The position numbers and the translations under genes were made by a program. This document shows, piece by piece, positions 46,701 to 55,276 of a DNA stretch of 64,000 nucleotides (positions within the stretch are counted from its first letter, which is position 1; every line of letters starts with the position of its first letter). This DNA is from DATFBY01 sp035253585 (GTDB lineage: Bacteria > Gemmatimonadota > Gemmatimonadetes > Gemmatimonadales > Gemmatimonadaceae). The notes below the pieces were generated by a model, which saw only the letters and a list, made by a program, of their open reading frames with translations, ran no database searches and was not told the DNA's origin. The stretch covers positions 6,246 to 70,245 of the forward strand of contig DATFBY010000125.1 of the NCBI GenBank assembly GCA_035253585.1, given 5' to 3'.

Positions 46701-48383
46701 GGCTTGAGCTACGGCGACTTCCGTCTGCCGCGCGTGCGGGTGGGTGGAAGCTACGCCGACCTCCGCGCCGAGGTGCGCGGCCAGCTACTGCGCGACACTT
46801 CAGTCGCGCTCTCGGCTGAGGCCTCGCTCCCGCTCGACCTCAGACTGATCCCGGTTCGGCAGCGAATGCTCGCGGACACGCTGCGAGGTGTCGTGCGCGC
46901 GGACAGCGTCGACTTGAACGTCATCGAGGCGATCACGCCCAAGATCCGGCGTGCGGAGGGACTGCTGCGCACGCAGATCGAAGTGGGCGGCACGTGGAAG
47001 AAGCCGACCTTCACGGGCAACTTTGCGATCGTCAACGGCGAAGCAGGAATTCCGGAGCTTGGCATCCGTCTGCGTCAGATTGAGGCTGACGTGCTCCTCG
47101 GCCCCGACTCGATCGCCATTCGCCGACTCTCGGCCTCGTCAGGCGATCGCGGCAGCTCGGCGTCGCTGGAGGGTGTCGTCACACTTCAGAACTTCGCCAA
47201 CCCGAACTTCAACCTGAATCTCCAGACGCGAGGGTTCCAGCTCGTGCAGCGGCGCCGCATCGCGGACCTGGAGATGACGGGGAGGCTTCGTCTCCGCGGA
47301 TCGTATCAGCGGGCCGAGCTCGACGGCAGCATCACGATCGACAAGGGCGCCATCTACATCCCCGATCAGGCGCAGAAGAACATCGCCGACATCACCGACC
47401 CCGAGTTCCGAAACGTCGTCGACACGACGGTGGTCGAGAATCGCAACATCGTCCCGCAGCCGCCGTCGCAGCTGGTCGAGAATCTCGAGGTGGAAAACGC
47501 GCAGATCCGACTGGGCGACGACGTGTGGCTCCGCTCCGAAGAAGCGAACATCAAGCTTCGTGGATCACTCCGCGTGGATCGACAGCTCGCGCGCGTGCTG
47601 CGGGCCGACGGCGACACGATTCGCCCGGTGATCGGTCTCGCGGGTACGCTGCTGGCCGACCGCGGGACGTATCGTCTGAACTTGAGCGTGGTGCAGCGCA
47701 CCTTCCAGGTCGACAGCGGAACGATCGGTTTCTACGGAAATCCGAACATTCCGCCTGGCCTCGACATCTGGGCGAGCTACACCGTCAGGCAGGTGAGTCG
47801 CGAGGACGTGCGGATCCATGCGCACATCGGCGGTACGTTGCTGGAGCCACGACTCGATCTCACCAGTAGCGAGCGGATCCCGCTCTCGTATACCGAGATC
47901 CTGAGCTACCTGGTGTTCGGACAGCCATCGTTCCTCGTCGGCGGCACGCAGCAGAATACGCTCGGCCAAGTGACCGCGGTGCTGCTGCCGACGATCGGTG
48001 GCGTGCTCGAGCGCGCCCTCTCGGAGCAGATCTCGTGGCTGGATCTCTTCCAGCTTCAGACGGCAGCGCCACAGCAGGATGACATCTTCTCGTCGCAGGG
48101 GCGGGAACAGCTGTTGAGCGGCACCGGTATCGTCGCCGGGAAACAGCTGGGCGAGCGGACCTTCCTCACCGCCAGCGGAACGCTGTGCCGGCCAAGCGAT
48201 GTCGGAACAGCTCAGAACTGGTCGATCTTTCTCGGGTTCACCGTCGAGCATAGGCTCAACTACGGTTTTTCGGTCGTGGCCGGCGTCGAGCCAGGCAGCG
48301 TCAATCCGTGCACTCGGCTTCCCGGCGATCTGAATCCCCGGCGCCAGGTCGGCTTCGACCTGTTCCGCGAGTGGAGATTCTAA
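43779..48383 (+). CDS. tamB: TamB-like translocation/assembly protein (DUF490)
   Basis: 1534 residues. One N-terminal membrane helix (LVALVSASVILLITLVMVIAFL) anchors a very long repetitive beta-rich (asma/beta-taco) body, ending in a DUF490/TamB domain with YTEILSYLVFGQPSFL and the C-terminal LFREWRF. TamB bridges the envelope and moves lipids or assembles outer-membrane proteins together with an Omp85 partner. It starts 4 bases after that gene. Length and order match the family. Confidence 0.92.
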   Translation: MTRRRLVALVSASVILLITLVMVIAFLTVTQTDWGRERFVRRLVQSQLTSRMKGRGSIYIGRLDGSLLTGIVVDSFAIRDEEDSLFVSTGRISVGYDPRDLFDRRLLLSRLEIEHPYVNLRRHSDGVWNFKRIFPPGQPKPRTPERRFGDYIVLDSVDLRNGTIVLTEPWRPDTFLTATQKDSAINAALNSQTREIKETAEGLKKTSRWTELDLIASFVRIADPDTAGQFVDIAKLDVAESDPPFVFSNLRGPVSIVRDTVRLDVKHFDLPASTGRARGLVTWKGPGPTRYDVHVWGDSVTLNDINWVYPTLPREGGGSMELHIKNDERNPRVLNYAITKMDMRAASSRLLGDMTFGVGGSILVIKDVALTADPVDFDLIRALNGEDFPVDWQGTITGTIRGPGGPLNRWAVTESRFVFRDKHVPGAVSRGRARGGLDIRDPGNTVFRGFDLEFEVFDLRTPRFLFPDFPRLNGTVAGRARLDSVWTDVRFENADLTHTDGAGPQTRATGRGRLTLEEPSMRFDVDLVMQPLAFTTMARSYPALPFRGSFEGPLVVSGTLDDMQMTTTLTGPAGMMSVDGRFDMSEPGYAMIGSGRFADLDVRSVIERPSLPYTRLTGVFGGDVRGDSLANLAGTLDLSLERSLLDSVRIYPSAARLAFGGGKVIVDSLFLESSLATLLGKGAFGLARGVTDSLRYTIKVDSLGAMRSLLERQSRPIAVALDSAAARALGGAAANGNANGAATDTTTDEPDDSPMLGRFVAEGLLGGNVDTMHTRGQVTGGEFLFDGSGARVLSGEYRFEGMPANMVGVAQLRADTVLAAGIALRTLGASLSVISRNAGTVSFDMESANGVTGGSRIAYAITGDTTHARLDTLGLVLPNSKWSLRAPANFVSTRGGLFLDSLAMRSDQGGAVSLYGALPTTGPLAIEARVDSVQLADLGALVQSQRPAAGLVSMNLDITGERARPVMELTAAADGLSYGDFRLPRVRVGGSYADLRAEVRGQLLRDTSVALSAEASLPLDLRLIPVRQRMLADTLRGVVRADSVDLNVIEAITPKIRRAEGLLRTQIEVGGTWKKPTFTGNFAIVNGEAGIPELGIRLRQIEADVLLGPDSIAIRRLSASSGDRGSSASLEGVVTLQNFANPNFNLNLQTRGFQLVQRRRIADLEMTGRLRLRGSYQRAELDGSITIDKGAIYIPDQAQKNIADITDPEFRNVVDTTVVENRNIVPQPPSQLVENLEVENAQIRLGDDVWLRSEEANIKLRGSLRVDRQLARVLRADGDTIRPVIGLAGTLLADRGTYRLNLSVVQRTFQVDSGTIGFYGNPNIPPGLDIWASYTVRQVSREDVRIHAHIGGTLLEPRLDLTSSERIPLSYTEILSYLVFGQPSFLVGGTQQNTLGQVTAVLLPTIGGVLERALSEQISWLDLFQLQTAAPQQDDIFSSQGREQLLSGTGIVAGKQLGERTFLTASGTLCRPSDVGTAQNWSIFLGFTVEHRLNYGFSVVAGVEPGSVNPCTRLPGDLNPRRQVGFDLFREWRF

Positions 48384-49276
48384 GCGGACCGGTTCTCGTC
48401 ATCGCCAACCCCGCGGCGCGGCGGGCCGGGCGGCTCCTCCGTAAGGCGCGCGCCGCATTCGAACAGATCGGTGTCCGGTGCGAGGTCGCGCTCACCGAGC
48501 GACCTGGGCACGCGGCCGAGCTTGCCACGCAGCGGCATTCGTCGTATCGCGCCGTGTTCACGTTAGGCGGCGACGGAACGGCAATGGAGGTCATCGGCGC
48601 GCTCGCCGGCACGGGCGTACCAGTGGGAATCCTTCCCGGAGGAACAGGAAACCTCGTCGCCCGCTCGTTAGGCATCCCGCTGGCCCTGGACAATGCCGTC
48701 CCCGCTCTGATCCGCGGTGACGTCGCGCGCGTCGACCTGGGCGTCGTGAATGGCTCGCGGCGATTCGCGTTCACGGCCGGGGTCGGGATCGACGCCCGCA
48801 TGATTCACGAGACCCGCCCCGAGCTCAAGCGGCGCTTCGGTATTGCGGCCTACCTGGTGAGTGCCGTCAAAGCTGTGGTTCAGCGCAGGAACTTCGCGGT
48901 TCGTGTGACCGCCGACGGCGAGGTCATCGAGCGTCCGGCGGTGGCCCTGATGGTCGCCAACTTTGGGGCGGTCCTGAACGAGCTGATCGTCCTGGGCCCC
49001 GGGATCCGCCAAGATGACGGACGCCTGGACTTGTGCGTCTTTTCTCCAGGTAGCTTCCGCGACGCCGTGCGCCTGGCTTGGCGTCTCTTTCGTAAGGATT
49101 TTCGCCCGCATCCGCAGCTGCTTTACAGGGCAGGGCGGGAGTTTCGAATCGAATGCACGCCGCACCAGATAGTTCAAGCCGACGGCGAAGTGCTTGGCGT
49201 CACCCCATTCGACGTGCGGGTGGAGCCGCTCGCGGCCACGCTGCTCGTACCACGGGCGGCGGGTCGCCGTGACTGA
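48371..49276 (+). CDS. Lipid kinase of the diacylglycerol kinase family
   Basis: About 301 residues. LGGDGTAMEVIGAL and ILPGGTGNLVARSLGIP are the DAGK_cat motifs; the C-terminal beta domain includes QADGEVLGVTPFDVRVEP. Similar in layout to the gene at 30039 but clearly a different sequence. GTG 48371 lies inside the end of tamB (the genes overlap by 13 bases), so it is the last or near-last gene of the TamA/TamB operon and may act on envelope lipids. Confidence 0.86.
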   Translation: MEILSGPVLVIANPAARRAGRLLRKARAAFEQIGVRCEVALTERPGHAAELATQRHSSYRAVFTLGGDGTAMEVIGALAGTGVPVGILPGGTGNLVARSLGIPLALDNAVPALIRGDVARVDLGVVNGSRRFAFTAGVGIDARMIHETRPELKRRFGIAAYLVSAVKAVVQRRNFAVRVTADGEVIERPAVALMVANFGAVLNELIVLGPGIRQDDGRLDLCVFSPGSFRDAVRLAWRLFRKDFRPHPQLLYRAGREFRIECTPHQIVQADGEVLGVTPFDVRVEPLAATLLVPRAAGRRD

Positions 49277-52040
49277 CGCACTGACTTCCGCGATCGATGG
49301 CCTTCGTTTGGAGCCGACGATCGATGCGCTGCTCGACGCGCTGCCGCGCGAGCAGGCGGACATGCTGCGCGCGCTGCTGCAGGAGCGCGGGCAGACGGAG
49401 GCGCTCGCGGAAGTCGCGCGCGCCGTCAGCGGCTCGCTGAGGCTCGACGAAGTTCTCGATCTGACGCTGCGGCACACCACGGCGCTGCTCGCCGCGGAAG
49501 GCGCTGGCGTAACACTGCGCGATGGTGACGATCTGGTCGTCGTTGCCGTCGTCGGTGCCGCCAAGCCCTTGCTCGACGCGCGCATGCCCATCGACGGCAG
49601 CCTCAACGGTCAGGCGCTGCGCAGCGGCACGGCAATCGTGCGAAACGACGTGCCAAGTGATGGCGACGCCTATCAGCCGCTGGTCGAGAGCACGCCGATC
49701 GAGCGGACCGTCATCGCGCCGATGATCACTGCCCGCGGAGCGATCGGCACGCTCTGCGTCATCAATCGCCCGGTCGAATTCATCGAAGAAGACGCGCGCG
49801 TGCTTCAGCGCCTGGCCGATCAGGTCTCGGTGGCGATCGTCAACGCGCAGCTCTTCGAGGACGCGGAGCGCGCGCGGCGCGAATGGGAAGTCGCGTTCGC
49901 CTCGATCGCCGTCGGGATGTTGATTCTCGACGAGACGGCCGCCATCCGTCGCTGCAACGCGCGAGCACTAGCACTTGCCGGCGTCACGCGGCCTGACGAG
50001 CTGCTCGGGCGCCGCTTCCACGAAGCCGTTTTGCATCTGCCGCATCCTCCCGCTGGTTGCGTGCTCGCTGCCGCGCTCGAGCGCGGCGAGATCGGCCGTG
50101 GAACGCAGCGGGCTCCCAGCATCGGGAAGGTCTACGACGTCGTCGCTTCTCCGCATCCCGATGGCGGCGTGGTCGTGACGTTCGATGACGTCACCTCCTA
50201 CCACCTGCTCGCCGAGCGGCATCGGCGCGTGGTCGAAACCGCGCGCGACGCCATCGTGATCACCGATCCTCAGCGGCGGATCTCGTTCGCCAACCCCGCG
50301 GGCGTGGAGCTCTTCGGCTATCCGGAGTCGTTTCTGATCGGCATGCCGGTGGCCGATCTCGTCGATCCTGACTGCCGCCCGGACGTGTCGCGCCACGAAG
50401 CGAACGCGCTCGGAGGCATTCCGCAGCGCTACGAGACCGTAGTCGTCCGCGCCGACGGCGAACGTCGCACAGTGGCCGTGAGCACCGCACCGCTTCGCGA
50501 AGTGGGAGAGATCACCGGGGTGGTCGCCTCGCTGCGCGACGTGACGACGGATCGTCAGCGCGACGAAGCGCTCGTTCGCTCGGAGGCGCAGTACTACCGG
50601 TTGGTCGAATCGGCGTCCGACGGTATCTACACCGTCGATGCGAGCGGCTGCTTCGTGACTGTCAATCGGTCGCTCGAGCATTCGGTCGGGCGCACGCGTG
50701 GCGAGTTGAATGGGCGGCCTTTCACGGAGCTGGTCGTCGCCGCGGATCGCGACGAGATGACACGCCTCTTCCAAGGAGCGCTTGGCGGCGAGCGGCAACG
50801 GGGCGAGATGCGCTTCCTCGACGCTCGCGGTGTCGTGCGTTCGGGCTCTGTCACGCTGACGCCGATCTTCGAGGAGGGGCGAGTCACCGGCGCGTTAGGC
50901 ATCGTCCGTGACGTCACCGAAGAGCGGCATTTGGCCGAAAAGCTTCTACAGCGCGAGAAGCTGGCCGCCGTCGGACAGCTGGTGAGCGGCGTTGCGCACG
51001 AGCTGAACAATCCGCTGGCTGGGATTGCCGCACACGCACAGCTCCTCCTTGCGTCCGCCGAAGCGCCGAAGGAGCAGCAGGAAGCGCTGGTGACGATCGG
51101 GAAGGAGGCTCGCCGCGCCGCCAAGATCGTGTCGAACCTCCTTCTCTTCGCGCGCCAGCGCGCCCCCGAGCGCACCATCGCCGATCTGAACCAGGTCGTG
51201 CTCGACACGCTCGAGCTGCGCCGTTACGTACTTCGCACGGCGCAGATCGAGGTGCTCACCGATCTCGACCCGGAGCTTCCACTCACCTGGGCCGATCCGT
51301 TCCAGCTTCAACAGGTCTTTCTGAACCTGCTCACGAACGCCGAGCACGCGGTGCGCGGCGAGAGCGGAGTAAAGCGGATCGTCATCCGCACTTACAGCTC
51401 GGAGCGGAAGCTGGTCGTCAGCATTGCCGACACGGGTCCCGGCATGTCGCACGACCTGCTCGACCAAATTTTCAATCCGTTCTTCACCACCAAGCCAGTC
51501 GGTGAAGGGACCGGCCTCGGCCTCTCCATCTCCGATGGCATCGTACGCGAGCACGCCGGTCAGATTCGAGTGGAATCGGTGCCGGATGGCGGCGCCACGT
51601 TCTTCGTCGAGCTGCCGATCGTCGACCTTCCCAAGGGAAGCACGACTCGGGCGACGGCCTCGTCAGGCATCGCCCGTCGTCGCCGTATTCTGATCGCGGA
51701 CGATGAGCCGTCGATACGCGGCGCACTCGCGCTGTACCTCGAGAAGGGCGGTCACACCGTACACACCGCCTCGTCAGGCGCCGAGGCGCTATCACAGCTC
51801 AGGGAGAACCGATACGACGCGATCCTGCTCGATGTGCGGATGTCCGACATGACCGGAGACCTGGTGTACGCGGCCATCAAGGAGCGGCACCCCGAGCTCG
51901 CGCGGCGCGTGGTCTTCACCACGGGCGACGCGGACACCGCTACGCAGCAGGAGACGCTTCGCGCACTCGGGCGCCCGTACGTGCGAAAGCCCTTCGAGCT
52001 CGACGAAGTGGCAATGCTGCTCTGCAGCGGAGCCGACTGA
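49269..52040 (+). CDS. Hybrid histidine kinase with GAF, PAS and receiver domains
   Basis: About 923 residues, no membrane helix. Order: an N-terminal GAF domain (VARAVSGSLRLDEVLDLTLRH), three PAS domains (SIAVGMLILDETA; VVETARDAIVITDPQRRISF; LVESASDGIYTVDASG), a HisKA H-box (GVAHELNNPLAG, His near 578), HATPase (ADTGPGMS, GTGLGLSIS) and a C-terminal receiver (LIADDEPSIRGA; Asp in ILLDVRMSD near 853). Start GTG 49269 overlaps the lipid kinase stop. The next gene, an enhancer-binding-like regulator, overlaps by one base. Confidence 0.93.
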   Translation: MTDALTSAIDGLRLEPTIDALLDALPREQADMLRALLQERGQTEALAEVARAVSGSLRLDEVLDLTLRHTTALLAAEGAGVTLRDGDDLVVVAVVGAAKPLLDARMPIDGSLNGQALRSGTAIVRNDVPSDGDAYQPLVESTPIERTVIAPMITARGAIGTLCVINRPVEFIEEDARVLQRLADQVSVAIVNAQLFEDAERARREWEVAFASIAVGMLILDETAAIRRCNARALALAGVTRPDELLGRRFHEAVLHLPHPPAGCVLAAALERGEIGRGTQRAPSIGKVYDVVASPHPDGGVVVTFDDVTSYHLLAERHRRVVETARDAIVITDPQRRISFANPAGVELFGYPESFLIGMPVADLVDPDCRPDVSRHEANALGGIPQRYETVVVRADGERRTVAVSTAPLREVGEITGVVASLRDVTTDRQRDEALVRSEAQYYRLVESASDGIYTVDASGCFVTVNRSLEHSVGRTRGELNGRPFTELVVAADRDEMTRLFQGALGGERQRGEMRFLDARGVVRSGSVTLTPIFEEGRVTGALGIVRDVTEERHLAEKLLQREKLAAVGQLVSGVAHELNNPLAGIAAHAQLLLASAEAPKEQQEALVTIGKEARRAAKIVSNLLLFARQRAPERTIADLNQVVLDTLELRRYVLRTAQIEVLTDLDPELPLTWADPFQLQQVFLNLLTNAEHAVRGESGVKRIVIRTYSSERKLVVSIADTGPGMSHDLLDQIFNPFFTTKPVGEGTGLGLSISDGIVREHAGQIRVESVPDGGATFFVELPIVDLPKGSTTRATASSGIARRRRILIADDEPSIRGALALYLEKGGHTVHTASSGAEALSQLRENRYDAILLDVRMSDMTGDLVYAAIKERHPELARRVVFTTGDADTATQQETLRALGRPYVRKPFELDEVAMLLCSGAD

Positions 52041-53092
52041 TGGCGACGATACTCGTCGTTCGGCACGGCGTGGCGAGGGCCGCCGAGTTGTTAGGCAGCT
52101 CGGCTGCGATGCGCGATTTGGCCAACCAGATCGAGCGGCTGGCCGCCAGCGATCACACACACGCTCTACTGCTGGGCGAGATCGGAACCGGCAAGGGGAG
52201 GGTGGCCGAGTTCATCCACACTTCCAGTCCACGCTCGGGCCGGGCATACGTCGAAGTGAGCTGTGTGGGCGCGACCGCGGCTGAGCTCGAGCTGGAGCTC
52301 TTCGGCTCCCGCAGTGATGGCAACGGAGAGGAAGGACGCCGGGGCGCGGTCGAGATGGCCGATGGAGGCTCGCTCTTTCTCGATGAGATCGCCTCGCTCG
52401 ACCTGCATCTCCAGGAACGACTGTTGAGTCTCATTGACGCGAGATTGCGTCGTGCGCCGGACCACGAGCGCTCCGTGCCCGACGTCCGTCTCATCGCTGC
52501 CAGCTCACGCGATCTGGTGGCTGAAGTGCGCGCCGGACGGTTTCGCGAGGATCTGTACTATCGCTTGAGCGTCATGCCGATTCATTTGCCGCCACTCCGG
52601 GCGCGCTCGCGCGCCGACGTGCTCGATCTGATCGCGCGCGAGATGAACGATCTGCACCGACATCTCCCGGATGCCCCAGGGGAGCTCACCGACGACGCGC
52701 TCGAGCTGTTGATGCGCCACCCCTGGCCCGGCAACGCGCGTGAGCTGCGTAACGTGCTCGAGCGGGCAATGATCGCCGCTCGCGGCTCGCGGAAGCTGGG
52801 GGTGGAGCACATGCCCTCCGAGCTCCGCGGCAGCGCGACCACCATGCGGCACACGCCGCGGTCACTGGCGGAAGTCGAGCGCGCGCACATTGAGCGTACG
52901 CTGCGCGCGCACAACGCCAATCGCACGCGTTCGGCGCGCGAGCTCGGGATCTCGCGCGCCACGCTGATCAACAAGATCAAGGCATATCAGATCGACGATC
53001 CGCCGAACGGAACTCGTCGGCAAACGCCTGACGATGCATCGACACGACCGATTGGTCGAGAAGGGGAGGCCGAGAATGACCGAGATGCATGA
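52040..53092 (+). CDS. Enhancer-binding-type AAA+ regulator lacking GAFTGA and receiver
   Basis: 350 residues. AAA+ domain with Walker A GEIGTGKGRVA near residue 46 and Walker B GGSLFLDEIA, followed by the SRH, the arginine-finger region, and a Fis-type helix-turn-helix (RSARELGISRATLINKIKA). No receiver precedes it. The GAFTGA loop that contacts sigma-54 is replaced: after ELFGS the chain reads SDGNGEEGRRGAV. Such proteins usually cannot drive sigma-54 and may act with sigma-70 or as ATPase switches. It directly follows the hybrid kinase, whose receiver could signal to it. Confidence 0.85.
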   Translation: MATILVVRHGVARAAELLGSSAAMRDLANQIERLAASDHTHALLLGEIGTGKGRVAEFIHTSSPRSGRAYVEVSCVGATAAELELELFGSRSDGNGEEGRRGAVEMADGGSLFLDEIASLDLHLQERLLSLIDARLRRAPDHERSVPDVRLIAASSRDLVAEVRAGRFREDLYYRLSVMPIHLPPLRARSRADVLDLIAREMNDLHRHLPDAPGELTDDALELLMRHPWPGNARELRNVLERAMIAARGSRKLGVEHMPSELRGSATTMRHTPRSLAEVERAHIERTLRAHNANRTRSARELGISRATLINKIKAYQIDDPPNGTRRQTPDDASTRPIGREGEAENDRDA

Positions 53093-53255
53093 ACGCGATG
53101 CGATGATTTGTCGCGCCTGCGAGAAGGAGGAGCGAGCATCGGAAGGTTATCCGTGCGAGGACTGCGGTACCTTCATCTGCCTCATGTGCACGTTCCGCGG
53201 TATCACGTTGTGCCGGTCCTGCGTCGACAAGCGTAAGAGCGCGGTCTCGAAGTGA
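53076..53255 (+). CDS. Small zinc-ribbon/B-box-like protein
   Basis: 59 residues with four Cys pairs (CRAC, CEDC, CLMC, CRSC), enough for two structural zinc sites, and a basic Lys-rich tail. The GGAGG ribosome site and overlap with the next GTG support it. No known function; it may mediate protein contacts for the neighbouring regulators. Confidence 0.72.
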   Translation: MTEMHERDAMICRACEKEERASEGYPCEDCGTFICLMCTFRGITLCRSCVDKRKSAVSK

Positions 53256-53527
53256 ACGACACGCTCCTGCTGCGCGATCAGTTCAACGTGGACGATCGCA
53301 CCTTTACTGTCCTGGCCGAACCGTGGTACGATGCGGGGGGCAAGGAATGGAGGGCGCGATACCTGTATCTCCCGATCGACCGGTCGCTCCCGGAGATCGT
53401 CTACTCGACGCCGGTGAAGCATGCCCGCCGTCGAGACGATCTCATCGCCATGCTCGAGAAGAGCAGCGACCGCGACTTGACCAGGGCATTGCGCGCCGCG
53501 CTTCCCGCGCCTTTGCGCCGAGCCTGA
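53252..53527 (+). CDS. Hypothetical protein
   Basis: 91 residues, no recognised domain. Starts MNDTLLLRDQFNVDDRTFTVL (GTG) and is rich in aromatic and charged residues; a short helix in the C-terminus. Coupled by a 4-base overlap (GTGA) to the zinc-ribbon gene, so the two are likely co-produced. Function unknown. Confidence 0.62.
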   Translation: MNDTLLLRDQFNVDDRTFTVLAEPWYDAGGKEWRARYLYLPIDRSLPEIVYSTPVKHARRRDDLIAMLEKSSDRDLTRALRAALPAPLRRA

Positions 53528-53552
53528 CGAGTCCGGAACCAGCGCCTGCAGC

Positions 53553-54518
53553 GTGAGCGCTGACTTCACGCCGTTCGGGCTCGCAATCGGCCACCAGAGC
53601 GATTTCGCCGGCGCCACCGGCGTCACCGTCATCAGAGGTGTCACCGGACCCTTTCGCGCCGCCGCGGCGATCATCGGACGTGCGACGGGGACGCGCGAGC
53701 TCGACGCACTCTCTCCCGCGCATCTCGTCGACCGCGTCGACGCGATCGTGCTCACCGGCGGCTCCGCGTACGGCCTCGGCGCCGCCGACGGCGTCATGCG
53801 CTGGATGGAGGAGCGTGGGCGCGGATTTCCCGTGAGCAGTGGCGTCGTTCCGATCGTGCCCGCGGCGGTCGTTTTCGATCTCGCTCCGCTTGGCTCCTAC
53901 CAAGCGCGGCCGACGCCCGACATGGCCTACGCGGCGTGCGATCGCGCATCGAGCACGGATGTCGAAGAGGGGAGCGTCGGCGCGGGAACCGGTACCACTG
54001 TCGGCAAGGCGCTCGGAATCGAGCGAGCGATGAAAGCAGGCCTTGGGTGTGCGGTCGTACAGGCGGGCGAGCTGTCCGCTGGCGCCATCGCCGTCGTCAA
54101 CGCGATCGGTGACGTGCGAGATGAGAACGGACGCGTCATCGCTGGCGCTCGCGGCGACGATGGTCGCTTCCTCGACATCGCGGCGCAGCTTCGCGCCGGT
54201 GCCGCGCTCCGGTCGCGCTTCAGCGAGCTCTCTCTGAAGAACACGACGCTGGCCGTCGTGATGACGACCGCCGCACTCTCCCGGCTCGAGCTGGCGCAGC
54301 TGGCCAAAGCGTCGGCGAGCGCGTTGGCGCGACGAATCACACCGGTCGGCACCACCTACGATGGCGACGTCGTCTTCGCGATCGCTCCGTTGTCAGGCGC
54401 GCCAGCACCGCTCCTTCAGATCGAGACGATGACGACGCACGCACTCGAGAGTGCGATCGAGCGCTCGGTTCGCCTCGCACGCGGACGCGATGGCGTTCCG
54501 GGATTGGCCGACTCGTGA
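53553..54518 (+). CDS. S58 family peptidase (DmpA/P1-type aminopeptidase)
   Basis: 321 residues. VLTGGSAYGLGAADGVMRW, the EEGSVGAGTGTTVGKALG segment and the NTTLAVVMT site, where the N-terminal nucleophile is made by self-cleavage, all match the P1/DmpA peptidase family. These hydrolyse N-terminal residues from peptides or D-amino acid amides. No signal peptide, so cytoplasmic. The next gene, an NlpC/P60 peptidase, overlaps its stop, suggesting a shared role in peptide or murein fragment breakdown. Confidence 0.85.
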   Translation: MSADFTPFGLAIGHQSDFAGATGVTVIRGVTGPFRAAAAIIGRATGTRELDALSPAHLVDRVDAIVLTGGSAYGLGAADGVMRWMEERGRGFPVSSGVVPIVPAAVVFDLAPLGSYQARPTPDMAYAACDRASSTDVEEGSVGAGTGTTVGKALGIERAMKAGLGCAVVQAGELSAGAIAVVNAIGDVRDENGRVIAGARGDDGRFLDIAAQLRAGAALRSRFSELSLKNTTLAVVMTTAALSRLELAQLAKASASALARRITPVGTTYDGDVVFAIAPLSGAPAPLLQIETMTTHALESAIERSVRLARGRDGVPGLADS

Positions 54519-55276
54519 CCGAGATTCTCGTCGTACACTCGCCGATCGCGCCACTTCTCGCCGAGCCGAAGATCTCGAGCGAGCTCATCTCGCAGCGGCT
54601 CGCCGGGCATCGCCTGGAAGTGCTCGAGCGCCGCGACTCGTGGCTCAGGGTCCGCGGCCACGATGAGTACGTGGGCTGGACGCACGACGGATATCTTCGT
54701 CGTCAGGCGCCTGACGAGTCGGGAAGCGCGAGCACGCGGACCTCGCTGGGTTGCACGGTGCTGGGCGCCGACGGGCAACGCCGACAACTACCACTGGGCG
54801 CACTCCTGTCGGAAACCGACAGGATCGAATCCGGCACCGCGCTGGATGCTGAATCTCTCGCCAAACGCTTCCCGCCGGATGCCGGCTCCGTCGCGGCCAG
54901 CGCACTCGCGCTCTTCCCAGGCACGCCATACCTGTGGGGCGGCATCACGCCGTGGGGTGCCGACTGCTCGGGCTTCGTGCAGAGCGTGTTCGCGCTGCAC
55001 GGTGTGCAGCTTCCGCGCGACGCGCGGGATCAGATGGAGCGTGTGAGCGCCGAATCGGATGCAGTCGAGAATGCCGGCCCGGCCGATCTGCTGTTCTTCT
55101 CGGACCGCGACGACGGACGCATCACGCACGTCGGCATCTCGCTCGGCGGCGGACGAATGGCGCACGTCGCACTCGGCCGCGGCGGCTTTGCGGTGGATCA
55201 GCTTTCGTCCGACGAGCCTTACGTTGCGACGCTCCGCTCGCGCTTTCGCGGAATGCGTCGCATCGCCCTCCGCTAG
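54515..55276 (+). CDS. NlpC/P60 (C40) peptidase with SH3 domains
   Basis: 253 residues. N-terminal SH3-type segments (LAEPKISSELISQRLAG; DSWLRVRGHDEYVGWTH) and a C40 domain with PYLWGGITPWGADCSGFVQ (catalytic Cys) and ITHVGISLGGG (catalytic His). Similar in plan to YkfC-type gamma-D-glutamyl-diaminopimelate endopeptidases. No signal peptide, consistent with a cytoplasmic recycling enzyme. GTG start overlaps the preceding stop. Confidence 0.88.
   Translation: MTEILVVHSPIAPLLAEPKISSELISQRLAGHRLEVLERRDSWLRVRGHDEYVGWTHDGYLRRQAPDESGSASTRTSLGCTVLGADGQRRQLPLGALLSETDRIESGTALDAESLAKRFPPDAGSVAASALALFPGTPYLWGGITPWGADCSGFVQSVFALHGVQLPRDARDQMERVSAESDAVENAGPADLLFFSDRDDGRITHVGISLGGGRMAHVALGRGGFAVDQLSSDEPYVATLRSRFRGMRRIALR
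54701..54716. other. Palindromic pair of CGTCAGGC motifs
   Basis: CGTCAGGCGCCTGACG is a perfect 16-bp palindrome inside the C40 gene, made of two head-to-head copies of the genome-wide CGTYAGGC motif. It may be a chance pairing of a common oligomer. Confidence 0.7.
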
